Below are positions 10,850-22,590 of a stretch of 64,000 nucleotides of DNA, piece after piece. Each line of letters starts with the position of its first letter. Position 1 is the first letter of the stretch. Both the position numbers and the translations under genes were made by a program. The notes below the pieces were generated by a model, which was given only the letters and a program-made list of their open reading frames with translations, was not told where the DNA came from and did no database searches. Source of the stretch: Candidula unifasciata (lineage: Eukaryota > Mollusca > Gastropoda > Stylommatophora > Geomitridae); the NCBI GenBank assembly GCA_905116865.2, contig CAJHNH020008437.1:328763-392762 (forward strand), read 5' to 3'.

Positions 10850-11345
10850 TGTGTGCATGACACTGTGTGTCGTTGGGTCACCAGATGCTGCTATCTGATC
10901 AGCTTCCTCCACCCTTGGCAGTCAGATGCAATCGACTTCATGGTTGCATACCTAAGGCATCTCCCTTCAATGCCCAGCTCACTAGCACAGTTGGCTAAAC
11001 CTGACTGCGTGGCGACCAGGTGACGAACTCCTTGTGGTCCAGGTTCACGCCATGGGTTAGGCAGGAAAGCCACATTTCTCTAAGATTTACGGTATCTATC
11101 ATGGAATCAAGGCAGAAGAATTGCGATATAAATAGTACCTAGCCTAAAGGGTTATTACCTCATGGTTTTTGGATACTTAAATGAAAAAAAAAAAGTTTTG
11201 CATCCATGTCTTTCTTGGTCTGCCTCTTCTCCTCTATGGCACACTGTAGTATTGCTTCTGTGAGGCCATTAGATCTTACATGTCTGAACTATTGTATTTT
11301 CCACCCGTTAACTGAAGTTAATGTTCATAGTTGCCTCATAGTTCA
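10850..11345 (-). mobile_element. LINE 3' region interrupted by SINE-3
   Basis: The flanks 10855-10975 and 11195-11345 match, in the same order, the uninterrupted LINE tail at 18457-18735 (ttggcagtcag.tgcaat.gacttcatggttgca; ccatgtcttt.ttggtctgcctctt). The minus strand encodes a degenerate ORF2 C-terminus. SINE-3 (10978-11190) sits between them. Confidence 0.7.
10978..11190 (+). mobile_element. SINE-3 copy (tRNA-derived)
   Basis: The tRNA-like head has box A-like cagttggctaaacc and box B-like aggttcacgcc. The shared body is tttacggtat.tatcatggaa...ggttgcgata, and it ends in catggttt.tggatact followed by an A-rich tail. It matches 25678-25885 along its whole length. Confidence 0.8.
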
Positions 11346-11924
11346 TAATTACCTTGTCAAGTCTAAATCCGGCCCTGAATACGTGATCAATAAAGACATA
11401 GATAAAACAATGGCTCATAACAATTAACCCAAACATCACAAAACAACATAAGCATTACTGACACTTTTGCACAAACAGAACTTTGGCCTATACATCATTT
11501 ATGTGGGATACGGTATCTGAACGTGTTCTTTGGTTCAAGTTAAAATTAAACCCAGCTGTATTTGCAGAGAAAGGCAAACAGAGAAATACCTGCACTAGGA
11601 TTGGGTGACACCAAAACAATCATTTTATTCTGGTGACCCTGTGAGATGGCGAATCATAACAGCCTACAGCACATGATGGTGGTGGAGTATTTGCATCACA
11701 CACTATGTTTAGACTCTTCTTCTTCGAGTTCACCAACTGAACTCTGGTGGAAAGTTAAGGTAATTCATCCACTTCTGGTCTCTGGTCTTGTTCCAAGAAT
11801 TTCAGGTTTGCACGCACACCCATTTTACAGCTTATTCATGTGCAGACTGTAGCTTTCCCACCTCTCAGGCAGAATCAACTCACTTATCAGGAAACAACCC
11901 TAGTTAGATGCCTTTTACAACAAT

Positions 11925-12110
11925 TATTTTAGAAGGCGTCATATGTGAGAAGAAATGGACTTGGGAGCTTGGAAACAACTAGCAAGACTGATGGAAAAAG
12001 AGCAAGAGGAAGGCGGAGAGATAAATACCTGAATGGTCTGAAAATACGGATGGGGGGAGACAAAAATTCTGAGCTGATTCGTGATTTTGGTGACCATGTG
12101 AGATGATGAT
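11925..12110 (+). mobile_element. LINE ORF2 C-terminal relic
   Basis: With frameshifts allowed, the plus strand reads KRARGRRRDKYLNGL then SELIRDFGDHVR, and ends in gatgatgatg. This is a common end of invertebrate LINE ORF2 with a TGA-repeat tail. Confidence 0.6.
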
Positions 12111-13574
12111 GAAACATGACAGCCTTAGCTTACCGGCATGGCACATTATGAAGACTATAAACCTATCTGGATTGCCATAACAAGCAATCAAGGAAGGTTG
12201 GCATGAGTTTTATTATCATCAACTGTGAAAAAGTCCATAACGTGCTTAGCATGAGATAGCTGGCAGCTTACGCTTCCTTTGGAGATACAAGACCAGTGAA
12301 AAAACCACAAAGAACGTGCATCACTGAAAACACCCTCTACAAAGCCAGTAGCATATACATGCAGAAGCACACACAATAAACGCATAAGGCAACCATCACA
12401 AGTGCCAACACAAACCGTGTGTCACCAGAATTTCAGTTTATCACTGCTTTTGAAGTAATTCAAGACTAGTGGTCATGTGAGGTAATGAACCATTATTTTT
12501 CTATGCTTATTGGTATGGGACATGATGCTAATTATACGCAAATAGCAGCGGCCAATATTTTAAGACCATGTATTAAATAAATAATTTTTCTATATTATTA
12601 GCGAGTATTGCATTAACTGCTTTTTTAGAGCACACTGAATGCAATCACTAAAGCATATTTACACAGTAAACTGTGAAAACACTGTTGCTGCTTTCAATAC
12701 CATTTGGTTGTTTCAACAGTTTTATCTCTTGATTTTATGTTTGCATAATACCTTTGAAACAACCAAACAACTCAAACAGTTTATATCTTTGTACCGTATG
12801 ATCTTGCAACAGACCGCAATGATTGCATCTGCTGTGCCATTAAAAAGCAGCTGACACAAAACTTCACAACAGTGAGTAAATACCAGTTTACTAGGCGGTC
12901 TTAATCTGTTGAACACCACTGTAGATTAAATAAATCTTCAATAAAACACACTGGCACAAAAGTTGAAATAAGTTGTTCAGTTCAATCTTCTCTTTGAGAA
13001 AAAAAAAAAATAAGGTAAAAACATGAGTGTAGATGAGGGGAAAAGAATCAGCAGTTCTATTTAAAATAAACTTGAAAACACAACTTTACAACTAGTTCAT
13101 AAATTTAATGTCAAAATTGTGGCATTGTGAACAAACAGGTGCGTTAACTATAACAATGAATGCAAAATAAACGGTAGCAAATTAAGAAACAGTATGAAAA
13201 AAGATAAAATGTCTAATAATGAATAAGACATTACAGTTGAACAATATGCAATACATTTTGGAAAGTATCTAGAATAGTAAGCATGTGTGAATGAAAGATA
13301 AGATGTCAAAGAATAAAAGATGAGATAAAAGGGAGTTGACGAGATAATTTTTATTACTAAGGATTGAAGCTAGACTGTTGAAGCCACACTGCAGTCAAAA
13401 TTATCTTGTAAAATATGCTGGAAGTAATTAAATTCATTGGAAACATAAATGCCCAAACTTGAATAAAAAAAACTAGATGACTCAACCAGTCCACAATGTA
13501 GTTAGTTTCCTGTGGGTAAAGTATATGTAAAGTATAACAATGCCACAAAATGAAATCAAAATAAAATCAGACAG

Positions 13575-13850
13575 GTTACAAACTAAAACTAGACACCTTA
13601 CAAACTTAAACCAAACACTGCTATAGAATTCAACAAACACTGCCCCAAACGGAACTCAAACACTGCTAGAGAGATAAACAATACTACAAACTTAAACCAA
13701 ACCCACTACAGACAGAAACAAAACACTGCTATAGAGTTCAACCAAAACTGCCCCAAACGGAACCCAAACACTGCTAGAGAGAGAAACTTAATACTACAAA
13801 CAGAAACTAAACTTGCTATAGAACAGAAACCAAACATGCTACAGAATCAA
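13575..13850 (+). repeat. Diverged tandem repeat (about 120 bp period)
   Basis: Two to three copies of a unit containing aaaccaaacactgctatagaattcaa and ccccaaacggaacycaaacactgctagagag. The units are imperfect. Confidence 0.75.
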
Positions 13851-14086
13851 ACAGTGCCGAATTAATTAAATCCAAATGTTCATTTATGTAACAAAAAATC
13901 TAAACAAATACCATATTACAAAGTCAACAACAACAACAACATACAAACTAAACTAAACTGCTTTCAATGACATTATATAATATCATTTCATTTTTTTTTT
14001 TAAATACCACTAACACCATCACCATATAAATACAAAACTTGTAATATTTCCTCACTTACTAAACTTTTATCACTTATCAATAAAAT

Positions 14087-14345
14087 ATAAAGGACCCTGT
14101 TGATGCCAGTATTGCATTTCGTGACAGACCCATCTGCATATAGACCAATCAGAGTGATGTGGTGAACATAAGCCCAGCCATCTTTCTCTTTCTAGGAATT
14201 TCCTGGTACCAATTTTAGACTAGATCAACATGGCAGACCAGGTCACTTACATAAAATGTGCTCAATACAGATCTGACTCTAAGAGTTCTGGGGCCAGAAA
14301 ACAAGCATCTAAGCAATGTACGACCACAAATCCCACTTCCAACTG
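14087..14345 (-). mobile_element. SINE-1 copy (diverged)
   Basis: It carries ggaccct, tagaccaatcagagtgatgtggt, cctggtacc and the reverse-complemented head near 14330. It is more diverged than the other copies. Confidence 0.6.
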
Positions 14346-14406
14346 CACCTTCAATTTAAGAGTTTATTAAAAAATTTAATACAATAACCAACAAAGAAAA
14401 GCAGAG

Positions 14407-14554
14407 TTAACTCTTTCAGTCCCGGGGGTTTAGCATCACAGACTAAGGGATAGTAAAGAAAGATGAAAAATTGCTGCATCTTGCATTCACTACATTTCTA
14501 GATAGGAATCTATAAACATTTGATGCATCCTATGGGACTGAAAGAAGTGATAAC
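14407..14554. mobile_element. TTAA-type palindromic MITE, family P copy 1
   Basis: The left end TTAACTCTTTCAGTCCC and the right end, ...GGGACTGAAAGAAGTGATAAC, form an imperfect inverted repeat. The interior gggggtttagcatcacagac is the reverse complement of sequence in the copy at 17193. Ends of this style with TTAA suggest piggyBac-like MITEs; the right TTAA is mutated. Confidence 0.55.
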
Positions 14555-15004
14555 TTTTTCACCCAAAAGATTCAAGCAATACATCTTTCATCAGACAATT
14601 TTTAATTTCCTAACTTTGAGGAAAACTCTAATCACAAATAAGCATTATGCAATCACAACTCTCTAATTAAATACTTATAATAATGAAAAGGATTGTAAAT
14701 CACAGAACTGAGTTAACATTTGAATGAAAAACTGAATAGACAATACAAAACTACATACATGTACACAGTACACCACTGGAGGAGATAAGACTGCCTGGGA
14801 TAAATAAATTGTAAAGACAGTTCCCTAGATGGCACTGCTGGCAGCTTTCTTTCCATTTTGTATCATGCTGCAAGAATATTAATGCAGAATCACTGATACT
14901 ATGTCAACTATCCTAACTATATGCCTGCAAATCCAGTAAGTGGTGAAATCAGGGAGGACTGCAGTCAAGCTAATATGAGGAAATTTATCCAATGAATGAT
15001 GACT

Positions 15005-15090
15005 AAAAAAGCTCAACAAAAGTGGGAAGGAGAACAACATGCACTAAACACAAATCAACGTTTCGGCCGGTGCCCTTTTTCTTTATGAAC
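15005..15090 (-). mobile_element. Solo Penelope-like element terminal fragment
   Basis: It matches 58865-58950, the 3' terminal region of the Penelope-like element, over about 80 bp. Shared landmarks are gactaaaaa.gctcaacaaaa, gggaa, and cgtttcggcc..(g/c)ccttttt. No reverse transcriptase is attached. Confidence 0.6.
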
Positions 15091-15160
15091 CAACTGCACA
15101 GCAGTCCTCCCCTTACCACCCCCAAAAGCAACAAAATGATTAAAGTTTCCTATTCCAATT

Positions 15161-15408
<248 letters not shown>

Positions 15409-15453
15409 TTAACTCATACACATCTCCATGTAATTTTTGTTGGGGGGGGGGGG

Positions 15454-15491
<38 letters not shown>

Positions 15492-16631
15492 TAACTCATA
15501 CACATCTCCATGTAATTTAAGGAATTTTGTGTCAAATAAAAGCAATATTATCCGGGCAATAAAGAAATGTTTGCCAGATTACTGTTTGTACCACAAGTTG
15601 TTCCCAAAATGGTACATGCTATAGCAATATAGAAAATGCAGAGAGAGAGTGGATACAATCTGGGTTCCATAAGACAGGCTTTCAAATTGCAATCGATGTA
15701 AAACTAAGAAATGTAAAGATTTATAGTGTTTAAATGGAAGTTTCAAAACAGTCACAGTTAAAGAAAAAAAAGGTAAGGAGTCCATTAACATATTTGAGAA
15801 CCCGTCTCTCTGAGAAGGGAAGGAAGAGTGGAGAATGAAAAAAGAAAGAATTTACTTGTGTCTGTGCCCTGCAAAATTAAATACGACATCTTTAAATCCT
15901 GGCACTGACACATATTTTACTAAGGCTTTTACTGATCTGCGTTCGAATAACAGCCCTCCCACTGTTCTATCACAAGATATTAAAAAAAAAAAAAATCACA
16001 CAGTACATCCATTTATCAATATTCTTTGAAGTCAAGGTGTCGAGCATGACGCTGACCTAATTACCCTCCTAGTGCCATCTGGTCTATAAAACTAAGAGTA
16101 CTGCAGCATATGCTCAACTCAGCACTGTCGTAAAAAAGGATCCTTTTACTTATCAGTTATGTTTAGTCAGAGTTTAGAAAACATACAAGAGATGCCAGCT
16201 TAGCACAGCTGGGGCTCCCAACTAGATTATGAGTGATAAAGAAGACAAAACACTGCATACGTTTTGTTTTTTTAAACAAACAAGCTGACTCATTCTAACA
16301 AAGAGACAGGGTGACTGGCAGGATTAAGAACAGGTGCAATGTAATACAAACTGTGATTAAGCAATTTAGCAACTTATACAAATGATGCTGGCTAATAACT
16401 GGATAACTAAACTAGCTAAACTAAAAAGAGAAACAAAGAAACTTTGGAACAAATAGGAAAATATTAATGAAATAAATCCTAATATAGGAACATCTTAAAC
16501 ACGAGCGATAAAAATCAATCATGTATAAAAGTATCTGCAAAATGGGAGCAGCTGCTCCCACAACATGCACAGCTTGCTCGTCAACTTCATCAGGTTGGAA
16601 AGATCACTCTCCAATGAGCAATAATGCAGTT

Positions 16632-16710
16632 TTATTCAGAAGCAATTCCTTGTACGTAGTCCGGGTACTTACAGGGGCATTCGTTTGTGGAAGCATCTGG
16701 GTCTTTTAAG
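16632..16710 (-). CDS. Candidate 3' terminal exon (short tail or 3'UTR exon)
   Basis: A strong acceptor (TTTCTTTTACATTTTTTTCCAG) ends at 16711. One frame after it reads LKDPDASTNECPCKYPDY and eight more residues before TAA, with AATAAA overlapping the stop. A strong donor-like GTAAGTAC lies 38 nt into the exon. A 26-codon frame is not significant by itself. The NUPR-like exon ends with a donor at 20988, so this could be that gene's 3'UTR exon, the end of an unrelated gene, or a chance match. Confidence 0.3.
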
Positions 16711-17192
16711 CTGGAAAAAAATGTAAAAGAAACTGTAGTAGCTGGTTCTAATTAGCTGCAAATAGCAAAAAAATCATCATAAACAATGACAATTTGTAAA
16801 AGGTGAAAAATGCAATAAAACAACAAGACAGTTCTATGTAGCTGAAAAATACATTTAAAAATCAACTGAAACTCAGGGTGATTGTTCTTTTGAAAAAAGT
16901 ACAAGAAATCATTACACAAATGTGTGAGAAAATTAGAAAGTAAAACCACAAACAAAAAAACATCAAAAATTCATCAGTTTTCAGAAATGAACAGGCAGGA
17001 CACCTGTTTGTCTTCGTGTCATATAATTATTTTCGGGCTAATGGACGGATGGTTGCTAATCCTCTGGAAAACATGGTTAAATACCTTTTGCATTAACTAT
17101 TTCATCATGCAAATGAAAAATGGGCCATGAACCCATGGGAATTCCCAAAAGAAATCCTTTATATAAACTATTTTACACATATTTTAAAATAT

Positions 17193-17340
17193 TTAACTCT
17201 CTGAGTCCCAAGGAACACATCATACATTCATAGGTTCCTACCTAGAGGCCCAATAAACGCAAGAAGCGCAGATTTTACGTCTCTCTCGACTACCCCTTGG
17301 GCGTCTGATGCTAAACCCCCTGGGACTCTAAAGAGTTTTT
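17193..17340. mobile_element. TTAA-type palindromic MITE, family P copy 2
   Basis: The left end TTAACTCTCTGAGTCCC is paired with the right-end CTGGGACTCTAAAGAGTT. The interior gtctgatgctaaaccccc mirrors the copy at 14407 in inverted orientation. The right flanking TTAA is lost in a T run. Confidence 0.55.
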
Positions 17341-17751
17341 TTTTTTAATTTCTTCTCAAAAATTTATTTTTTAAATTTCTTTCCTGAAATATATAATAAG
17401 ATACATAAAGGAGGGAGTAATCATTAAACATGAATAGAGTGAAGGAAATACATACCTCAAAACTAAAAAAAAAAAAAAAAAAAAGAGTACTGAATAACTC
17501 ATGTTGTGAATTAGTGACAACTATCACTGAGGTTCACATGAGAATCTGATGTGAAATGAGCTTTATAAAAGTTCTCTAAATCGGAGGAAAAACTCCCTAA
17601 ATTCCATTTTCAGTTTTCAAATCCACACCTCCATCACACTGCAGGTGCAGATAAAAACCAATGCCATCTAACTATGCTTTTTAAGATCACAGATCACTGC
17701 AGAAATGCTGATACATTAGCATTTATGGAAATCTGTCAACCAGAAGTCATC

Positions 17752-17935
17752 ATCATCATGTAGCAGGTCCTTTGCAGAACGTCGCTCTCATCACAGTCTG
17801 CCTGTAAGAAACTCGGTCTCTTGCCAGTTCTCCCGCCTCATGAACTTTCACACTCAAGGAGTCACTTATATCCTGTACCCATCTTCGTCTCGGTCGGCCC
17901 CTGCCTCTCCTTCCTTGTACCACAACCAGAAGTAC
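17752..17935 (-). mobile_element. LINE ORF2 C-terminus with TGA-repeat tail
   Basis: The minus strand reads GRGRPRRRWVQDISDSLSV and, further on, RDRVSYRQTVMRATFCKGPA and a stop, then tgatgatgatg. The same family occurs at 22013-22092 and 47278-47645. It is 5' truncated. Confidence 0.8.
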
Positions 17936-18009
17936 TCTCTCATAAATAACGTTAAAACAAACATCGTGACCATGTGTATAAATATCTTCATCTTCAGAAA
18001 GTAAGTCAA

Positions 18010-18185
18010 AATTCCTTTTAATGCCTTAGGCGTATGGGGTATATGGGAAGGAGCACCCATATTTTTACAGATCAATCGTCACTAGGTGGGTAATGTGGTC
18101 AGCATTACGCCGGCCATCTTAACTTCCCCAGGCCATACATCCTGGTACCCATTTAAGGCTGGGTCGACCTGCGACGCCCTACATC
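18010..18185 (-). mobile_element. SINE-1 copy
   Basis: It shows aatgccttaggcgtatggggtat, acagatcaatcg.cactaggtgggtaatgtggtcagc, acgccggcc and aaggctgggtcgacctg. The tRNA head is missing. Confidence 0.75.
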
Positions 18186-18324
18186 TTCAAAAATGAATGA
18201 TAATCAATTAGCAAAGATGATTTACCAGGCTACAAAGAAGCGCAAGATTGATATTCTGATCCTAATGGCTGCCTGTATGCGTTCCAAGACCTCATTTACA
18301 ACCACAACAAGACTAGGCCCATGG

Positions 18325-18870
18325 CTCCTTAAAGTCAGGTGTGTATCCTTTACAGGACACTGCAGAACCAAACCCAGCATCAGTTGGCTAAGATCTCCCT
18401 AGGCAATATTACACTCAGTAATTTGCCACCGCGCACTGAATGGTCGGCTCTTGATCATCATCATCATCCCATAGCACTACGTGTCATTAGGTCACCAGTT
18501 TCTGTTGACTGATCAGCTCTTTCCACCTTTGGCAGTCAGTTGCAATAGACTTCATGGTTGCATGCCTGAGGCCTGTCCAGTAAGCCAGGTTCTGTAACCA
18601 TGTCTTTTTTGGTCTGCCTCTTTTTCTCTACTGTGCCCTGCAGCATTGTTTTTGAGAGGCCGTTAGATCTTATTACACGTCCATATCATTGCATTTTTCG
18701 CCTTTTCATTGTAGTTAAATGAGTTCATAGTAGATAATGAAAACAGCTCCTTATACCATGTCTAAACCAATGCAAGGTGGTCTTCTGGCATATCGCCCGC
18801 AGTTAGGATCGAACCCGGCACCTAATTATGAAGCTTGTGTGCAATGCCTAAGCCACAGATGCCAACACAG
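18325..18870 (-). mobile_element. SINE-2 interrupted by a LINE tail
   Basis: The SINE-2 3' part lies at 18335-18450 (gtatcctttacaggac...gccaccg). Its tRNA-like head with box B (ggatcgaacccgg on the plus strand) lies at 18740-18865. The intervening 18457-18735 is a LINE 3' end matching 10850-11345, beginning with a catcatcat tail. This is a nested insertion. Confidence 0.7.
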
Positions 18871-19105
18871 CATGTTGTAAATAGTGCCTAATTAAGGGTC
18901 TGCTAAAATCAAATAAGTTTTCTGCTTTGTCGAAAGGTGCAGATATCAGCCCAGCTGTAAATGACAACACAATATGTCAACCGCCGTCTTGAGAAAGAAG
19001 ATTAAAATAGTGAAAGCTAATTTTTCTTGGCATTCACCAAAAGAAGAGATGGATGTAGAGCACAAGGCAGATAAACTACATAATGGGCAGAAGAATAAAA
19101 ACCAG

Positions 19106-19396
19106 GGCTATCCTCCAAATAACGGGCACATATTATGGCGGCCGCAAAAACACCCTAACAGGGCCTCAGTCACATGTCAATTGCGCACTTCCGCATCTCC
19201 TGCAGCCTTGCTCTTAAGTCCCAGTCATCTAGTTTAGCCCCAATCTACGCTACGTGAGCAGCGTGGGGGATACTCTTGGCGGTGGCTGTAGTCGCCAGAA
19301 GTCCGCAAATTAAGTCGCCGGAAGTTTGCAATTTACATGTGACTGAGGGCCTGTTTTTGGCCGCCATAATATGTGCCCGTTATTCGGAGGATAGCC
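19106..19396. mobile_element. MITE, family T1 copy 2 (291 bp, 8-bp TSD)
   Basis: The ends are GGCTATCCTCCAAATAACGG and, reverse-complemented, GGCTATCCTCCGAATAACGG, extending inward through gggcacatattatggcggcc. It is flanked by aaaaccag (19098-19105 and 19397-19404). It is half the length of the copy at 805 but keeps the GC-rich core (about 19188-19290). Confidence 0.88.
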
Positions 19397-19713
19397 AAAA
19401 CCAGAACCCAGCATCTCCCCTGACACCCAAATCAGTATAAGAGGGAGGAAGTAAACAAGAAGAATCATGCTTAGCCAAGAGTATTTATTAGCTCCCTAAC
19501 ACTGTTCACCTACTCTCAAGGGTACTTTACTTGATAATCCTATTTAAAAATTTTGGCTATTTAAAACTGCTTAGATTAATATTATTCAGTAATTAATGAG
19601 GGCATTTTTTTTTTAGAAAAAGGTGTGGGAATCTACCAAAATGTGTCTAAAACGGTTGTATGCACTCATTACACAAATTCATTATATAGGAGCGCTAGAA
19701 AAAAAAAAAAAAG

Positions 19714-19777
19714 GGGGGGGGGGGGGTAACTGTGTATGACACCACCCCTAGGAGGAGAAAATGCTGCCTAAAAAAAT

Positions 19778-19833
<56 letters not shown>

Positions 19834-19890
19834 TATAGATACTGCGTATGACGCTACCACTAGGAAAAGTGCTGCCCTAAAAAAAAGGCG
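19714..19890 (+). repeat. Tandem repeat with 53-bp G tract
   Basis: Two copies of a unit (G run, then gtatgac.c.acc.ctaggar..gtgctgcc.taaaaaa). The second G run spans 19780-19832 without interruption. Confidence 0.8.
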
Positions 19891-20633
19891 GCGCTCCTTT
19901 GATTCAACCCCAAAATGGCGGCATGCCACATTCTGGCCATAAAATATCCAAACGACGGTGTTCGCGTATATCTAAAATACGGACTATTTGCCAAGGAACA
20001 AATTGCGGCAAAACTAGGATTACTTGACAATCAATGTCAACACTTACACACTGTACTAGTATCAGACGATAAATACCGATCGTTGACAACAATTTCGAGC
20101 GTTTCTGCAGAGACGATACTAGCAGACGATATTAGCGACCGTTGACCAATTTCGAGACATTACAGACGATGAAAGCAGATTAGCAATACTGTGTTCTTCC
20201 GATTGGAAGATTTAGCAGCTGTAGATGTCAGACTTGTCGGCATGCGCCAAACGCGATTAAACTCATTGCCGAGCGTATCCCCCGCGGTAGGTGCCTGGGA
20301 CTCACGAGAACAGTAATTGGAGGAAGTTGCAGGAGATGCGGTAGCTGCCGCTCGTGAGTCCCAGCCATCTACTTTATTCCCCATCCGCGCCGAGCGTAGC
20401 GGCGCGGGGGATACGCTCGGCGGTGAGGCACACTCGCAGAAGCAGGTCGGCAAGTAACGTATCGCCGAGACCCTGTCAGAGCCATTTGTTTCGTTATCCG
20501 GAGCCGGCACATATATTTTAAATAGAACTGACCCGCATTTGGATATTTTTGGATTTTTTATGGCCAATTTAGCTCCCTTTTGAACGCCATCACATTAAAG
20601 CCGCCATTTTGGGGAACGATTCAAAGAAGAGCC
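19888..20633. mobile_element. TIR element with T1-type core but different ends
   Basis: The ends are ctcctttgattcaaccccaa and, reverse-complemented, cttctttgaatcgttcccca, both running into aatggcggc: TIRs of about 29 bp. The core at 20325-20430 (caggagatgcggtagctgc.gctcgtgagtcccagccatct) matches the T1 elements. The core contains a large internal inverted repeat, gccgagcgtatcccccgcg (20268) against its complement at 20403. The TSD is not clear. Confidence 0.65.
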
Positions 20634-21004
20634 AAAAAGACTTCAGGTACCGAGTATGATTGAGTACCACCAGAAGGAACAAAAAGTTCTGCACCGTTTG
20701 TAGATTCTGATTATAAGTGTTAAATTAGAATAACAGTAACAGCTTGTTAGTAAACATTTTAAAAGGGGATAATCAAACGGTGTTACACTGTTATCTGACA
20801 ATGATAATCAGTAGACTATATAGTATATATATTCTTTATATTAACTATTAACAATAACATTTATATTGCATCGAAATTTATGATTTTATTATAGGTATAT
20901 GATATAATATAATACTGAAGGTCTCCTCAGCTTGATGCTTAAACTTAAAACTTACGTTTATGATATTATTCCTAAAATAAACTCTTACCTATAAACAGCA
21001 AGCA

Positions 21005-21229
21005 TCACTTGCTTTCCTTGCGAAGGTTCTTCTCTGCTTGTTTATGAGCATTATTCATGAATTTTTGCAGGGTTTTTCGTGTGTGTCCACTAGGATCTTC
21101 AAAATGGTGTTGTTCAGCCTCCTTCTTGGACCTCCCTTTCCCGCTGTGGGCATGATTCTCATACTTGTCTTGCTCAATGTTGTACTTGTCGTACTCGTCC
21201 ATGTATTTTTCATCTGCCTCTTCACTCAT
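21005..21229 (-). CDS. NUPR1: NUPR1-like nuclear protein, complete
   Basis: A 74-codon frame starts MSEEADEKYMDEYDKYN, continues with SGKGRSKKEAEQHHFEDPSG and HTRKTLQKFMN, and has a lysine-rich tail. The NUPR/p8 family is a small, disordered, basic nuclear protein family. Its hallmark is the SGKxRxKREA...PxGHxRKxxxKxxN stretch, present here in order, and family members have similar lengths (about 60-100 residues). The known role is a stress-induced chromatin and transcription cofactor; that function is transferred from the family. The ATG has A at -3. A splice acceptor (CTGACTGCAG) lies 12 nt before the ATG and a donor (ATAG|GTAAGAG) lies 15 nt after the stop, so 20989-21241 may be an internal exon with UTR introns. 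A hAT element occupies the 5' flank. Confidence 0.9.
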   Translation of the reverse strand: MSEEADEKYMDEYDKYNIEQDKYENHAHSGKGRSKKEAEQHHFEDPSGHTRKTLQKFMNNAHKQAEKNLRKESK

Positions 21230-21331
21230 TCTGCCAAGGTTCTGCAGTCAGTTGCAAGAAATATCAAATAAAATGAGAAATTTCGTCTTTCAACAACGGA
21301 CGCCGGTGTTGAAATGTCCTCAACACAACAG

Positions 21332-22529
21332 CAGGGTTGCCAGATAAAAAACAACTTCATTTTATGCCAAACCATCACCCAAAATATGCCAGAAAATTGC
21401 CAAAAAAAAGTGTGACATAGTACTCACTTCACATCAAAAGCTCTAGATTGAATTCTTCACTGTCATCCTCAGTGGAAGATACAGCGTAAACCTTTTTGAA
21501 TGTAAAATCTTTAAGCATTTTCTCAGATGGGATTAAGTCTTTGCAACTCATCAATAATGATGACATTTTTCTTTTTCCGAAAATCATCAATGTCATCATT
21601 AAGCGCAGGCGATATAATATTTTTTTTTTTATTAGGCATGAACATTTAGTTCTATTCAACTGTATGTGCTCCAATGTACTCCCCCCACCCCCCCCCCCTA
21701 ACATGCGCTCTCATGATTTCACTTAGATGATCATTTGTGCGTATTGCACAATGGCAGGTCATGCATACAGCAAGTTGCAACTCTGCTGCCTTTAACTTTA
21801 TCATTACTTTGCCTAGGAGTCATTGTTGCATTAAGCTGTTACTGGCTTTTTGAGGGAGTTTTCATACTGTGTTTTTCGGATTTTTCATGATTTGATATGC
21901 TACTAATTCTTGGTGCATAAGTGCACTGACACAGTTTACAGTATGCTGCCTCTGATTCGTCTGAAGATCTTTTGGGCCGTGGGTATGTTTTATTCCAGTT
22001 ACTATTAAACTGGCAAGAGACCGAGTTTCTTACACGCAGACTGTGATGAGAGCGACGTTCTGCAAAGGACCTGCTACATGATGATGATGATTATACTTGC
22101 AATGTCATAATATACTTTCCATTTTTTGGATGACGTGACGTAGAAGTAATAAAATCTATCACAGATAGAACTAGGTCTATATCCTCTCTATTTTCTGTCC
22201 TCAAGTAGTTTCTGACAGTGGTGGGTTTTGGTTTTATATCCCGCATTTATTCTAGTAGATTAACATAAATTACAGACAGCCTTGATTTATTGAAGTCACG
22301 ATCCATTTAGGAAGACAACTACAATAAGAAATGGCTCGAATCTCCATTAGTCCGTACCAGGACATCACAACAAAGTCAAACTGAAATGAAGATGTTAACT
22401 GTAGGTTTAAATTGCCAGGAAAACCCCAAATATGCCAAAATATGCCAGTTCATTATCTTATGCCAGTTCAGTTTCAAAAATGCCAGATTTGTGGAATCTG
22501 GCATAAAAAATGCCAATATGGCAACCTTG
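21332..22529 (-). mobile_element. Decayed hAT transposon in the 5' flank of the NUPR-like gene
   Basis: The ends are CAGGGTTGCCAGAT and, reverse-complemented, CAAGGTTGCCATAT. It is flanked by the 13-bp direct repeat ctcaacacaacag (21319-21331 and 22530-22542). The minus strand shows a zinc-finger-like AYCKLCQCTYAPRISSISNH..S.KH, then AAELQLAVCMTCHCAI, then LNRTKCSCLIKN and a VIIIDE-like block. These are hAT transposase N-terminal blocks in order, with frameshifts and stops. The C-terminal dimerisation domain is absent. hAT normally makes an 8-bp duplication; the longer repeat may be partly coincidental. Confidence 0.75.
22013..22092 (+). mobile_element. LINE 3' tail fragment inside the hAT element
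   Basis: It reads gcaagagaccgagtttctta...gcgacgttctgcaaagga and ends gatgatgatg. This is the last 80 bp of the LINE family also at 17752 and 47278. Confidence 0.75.
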
Positions 22530-22590
22530 CTCAACACAACAGTTGGTAGCTAAACTGCGCAGACGACGGTGTTTGTAAACACCTGACGCG

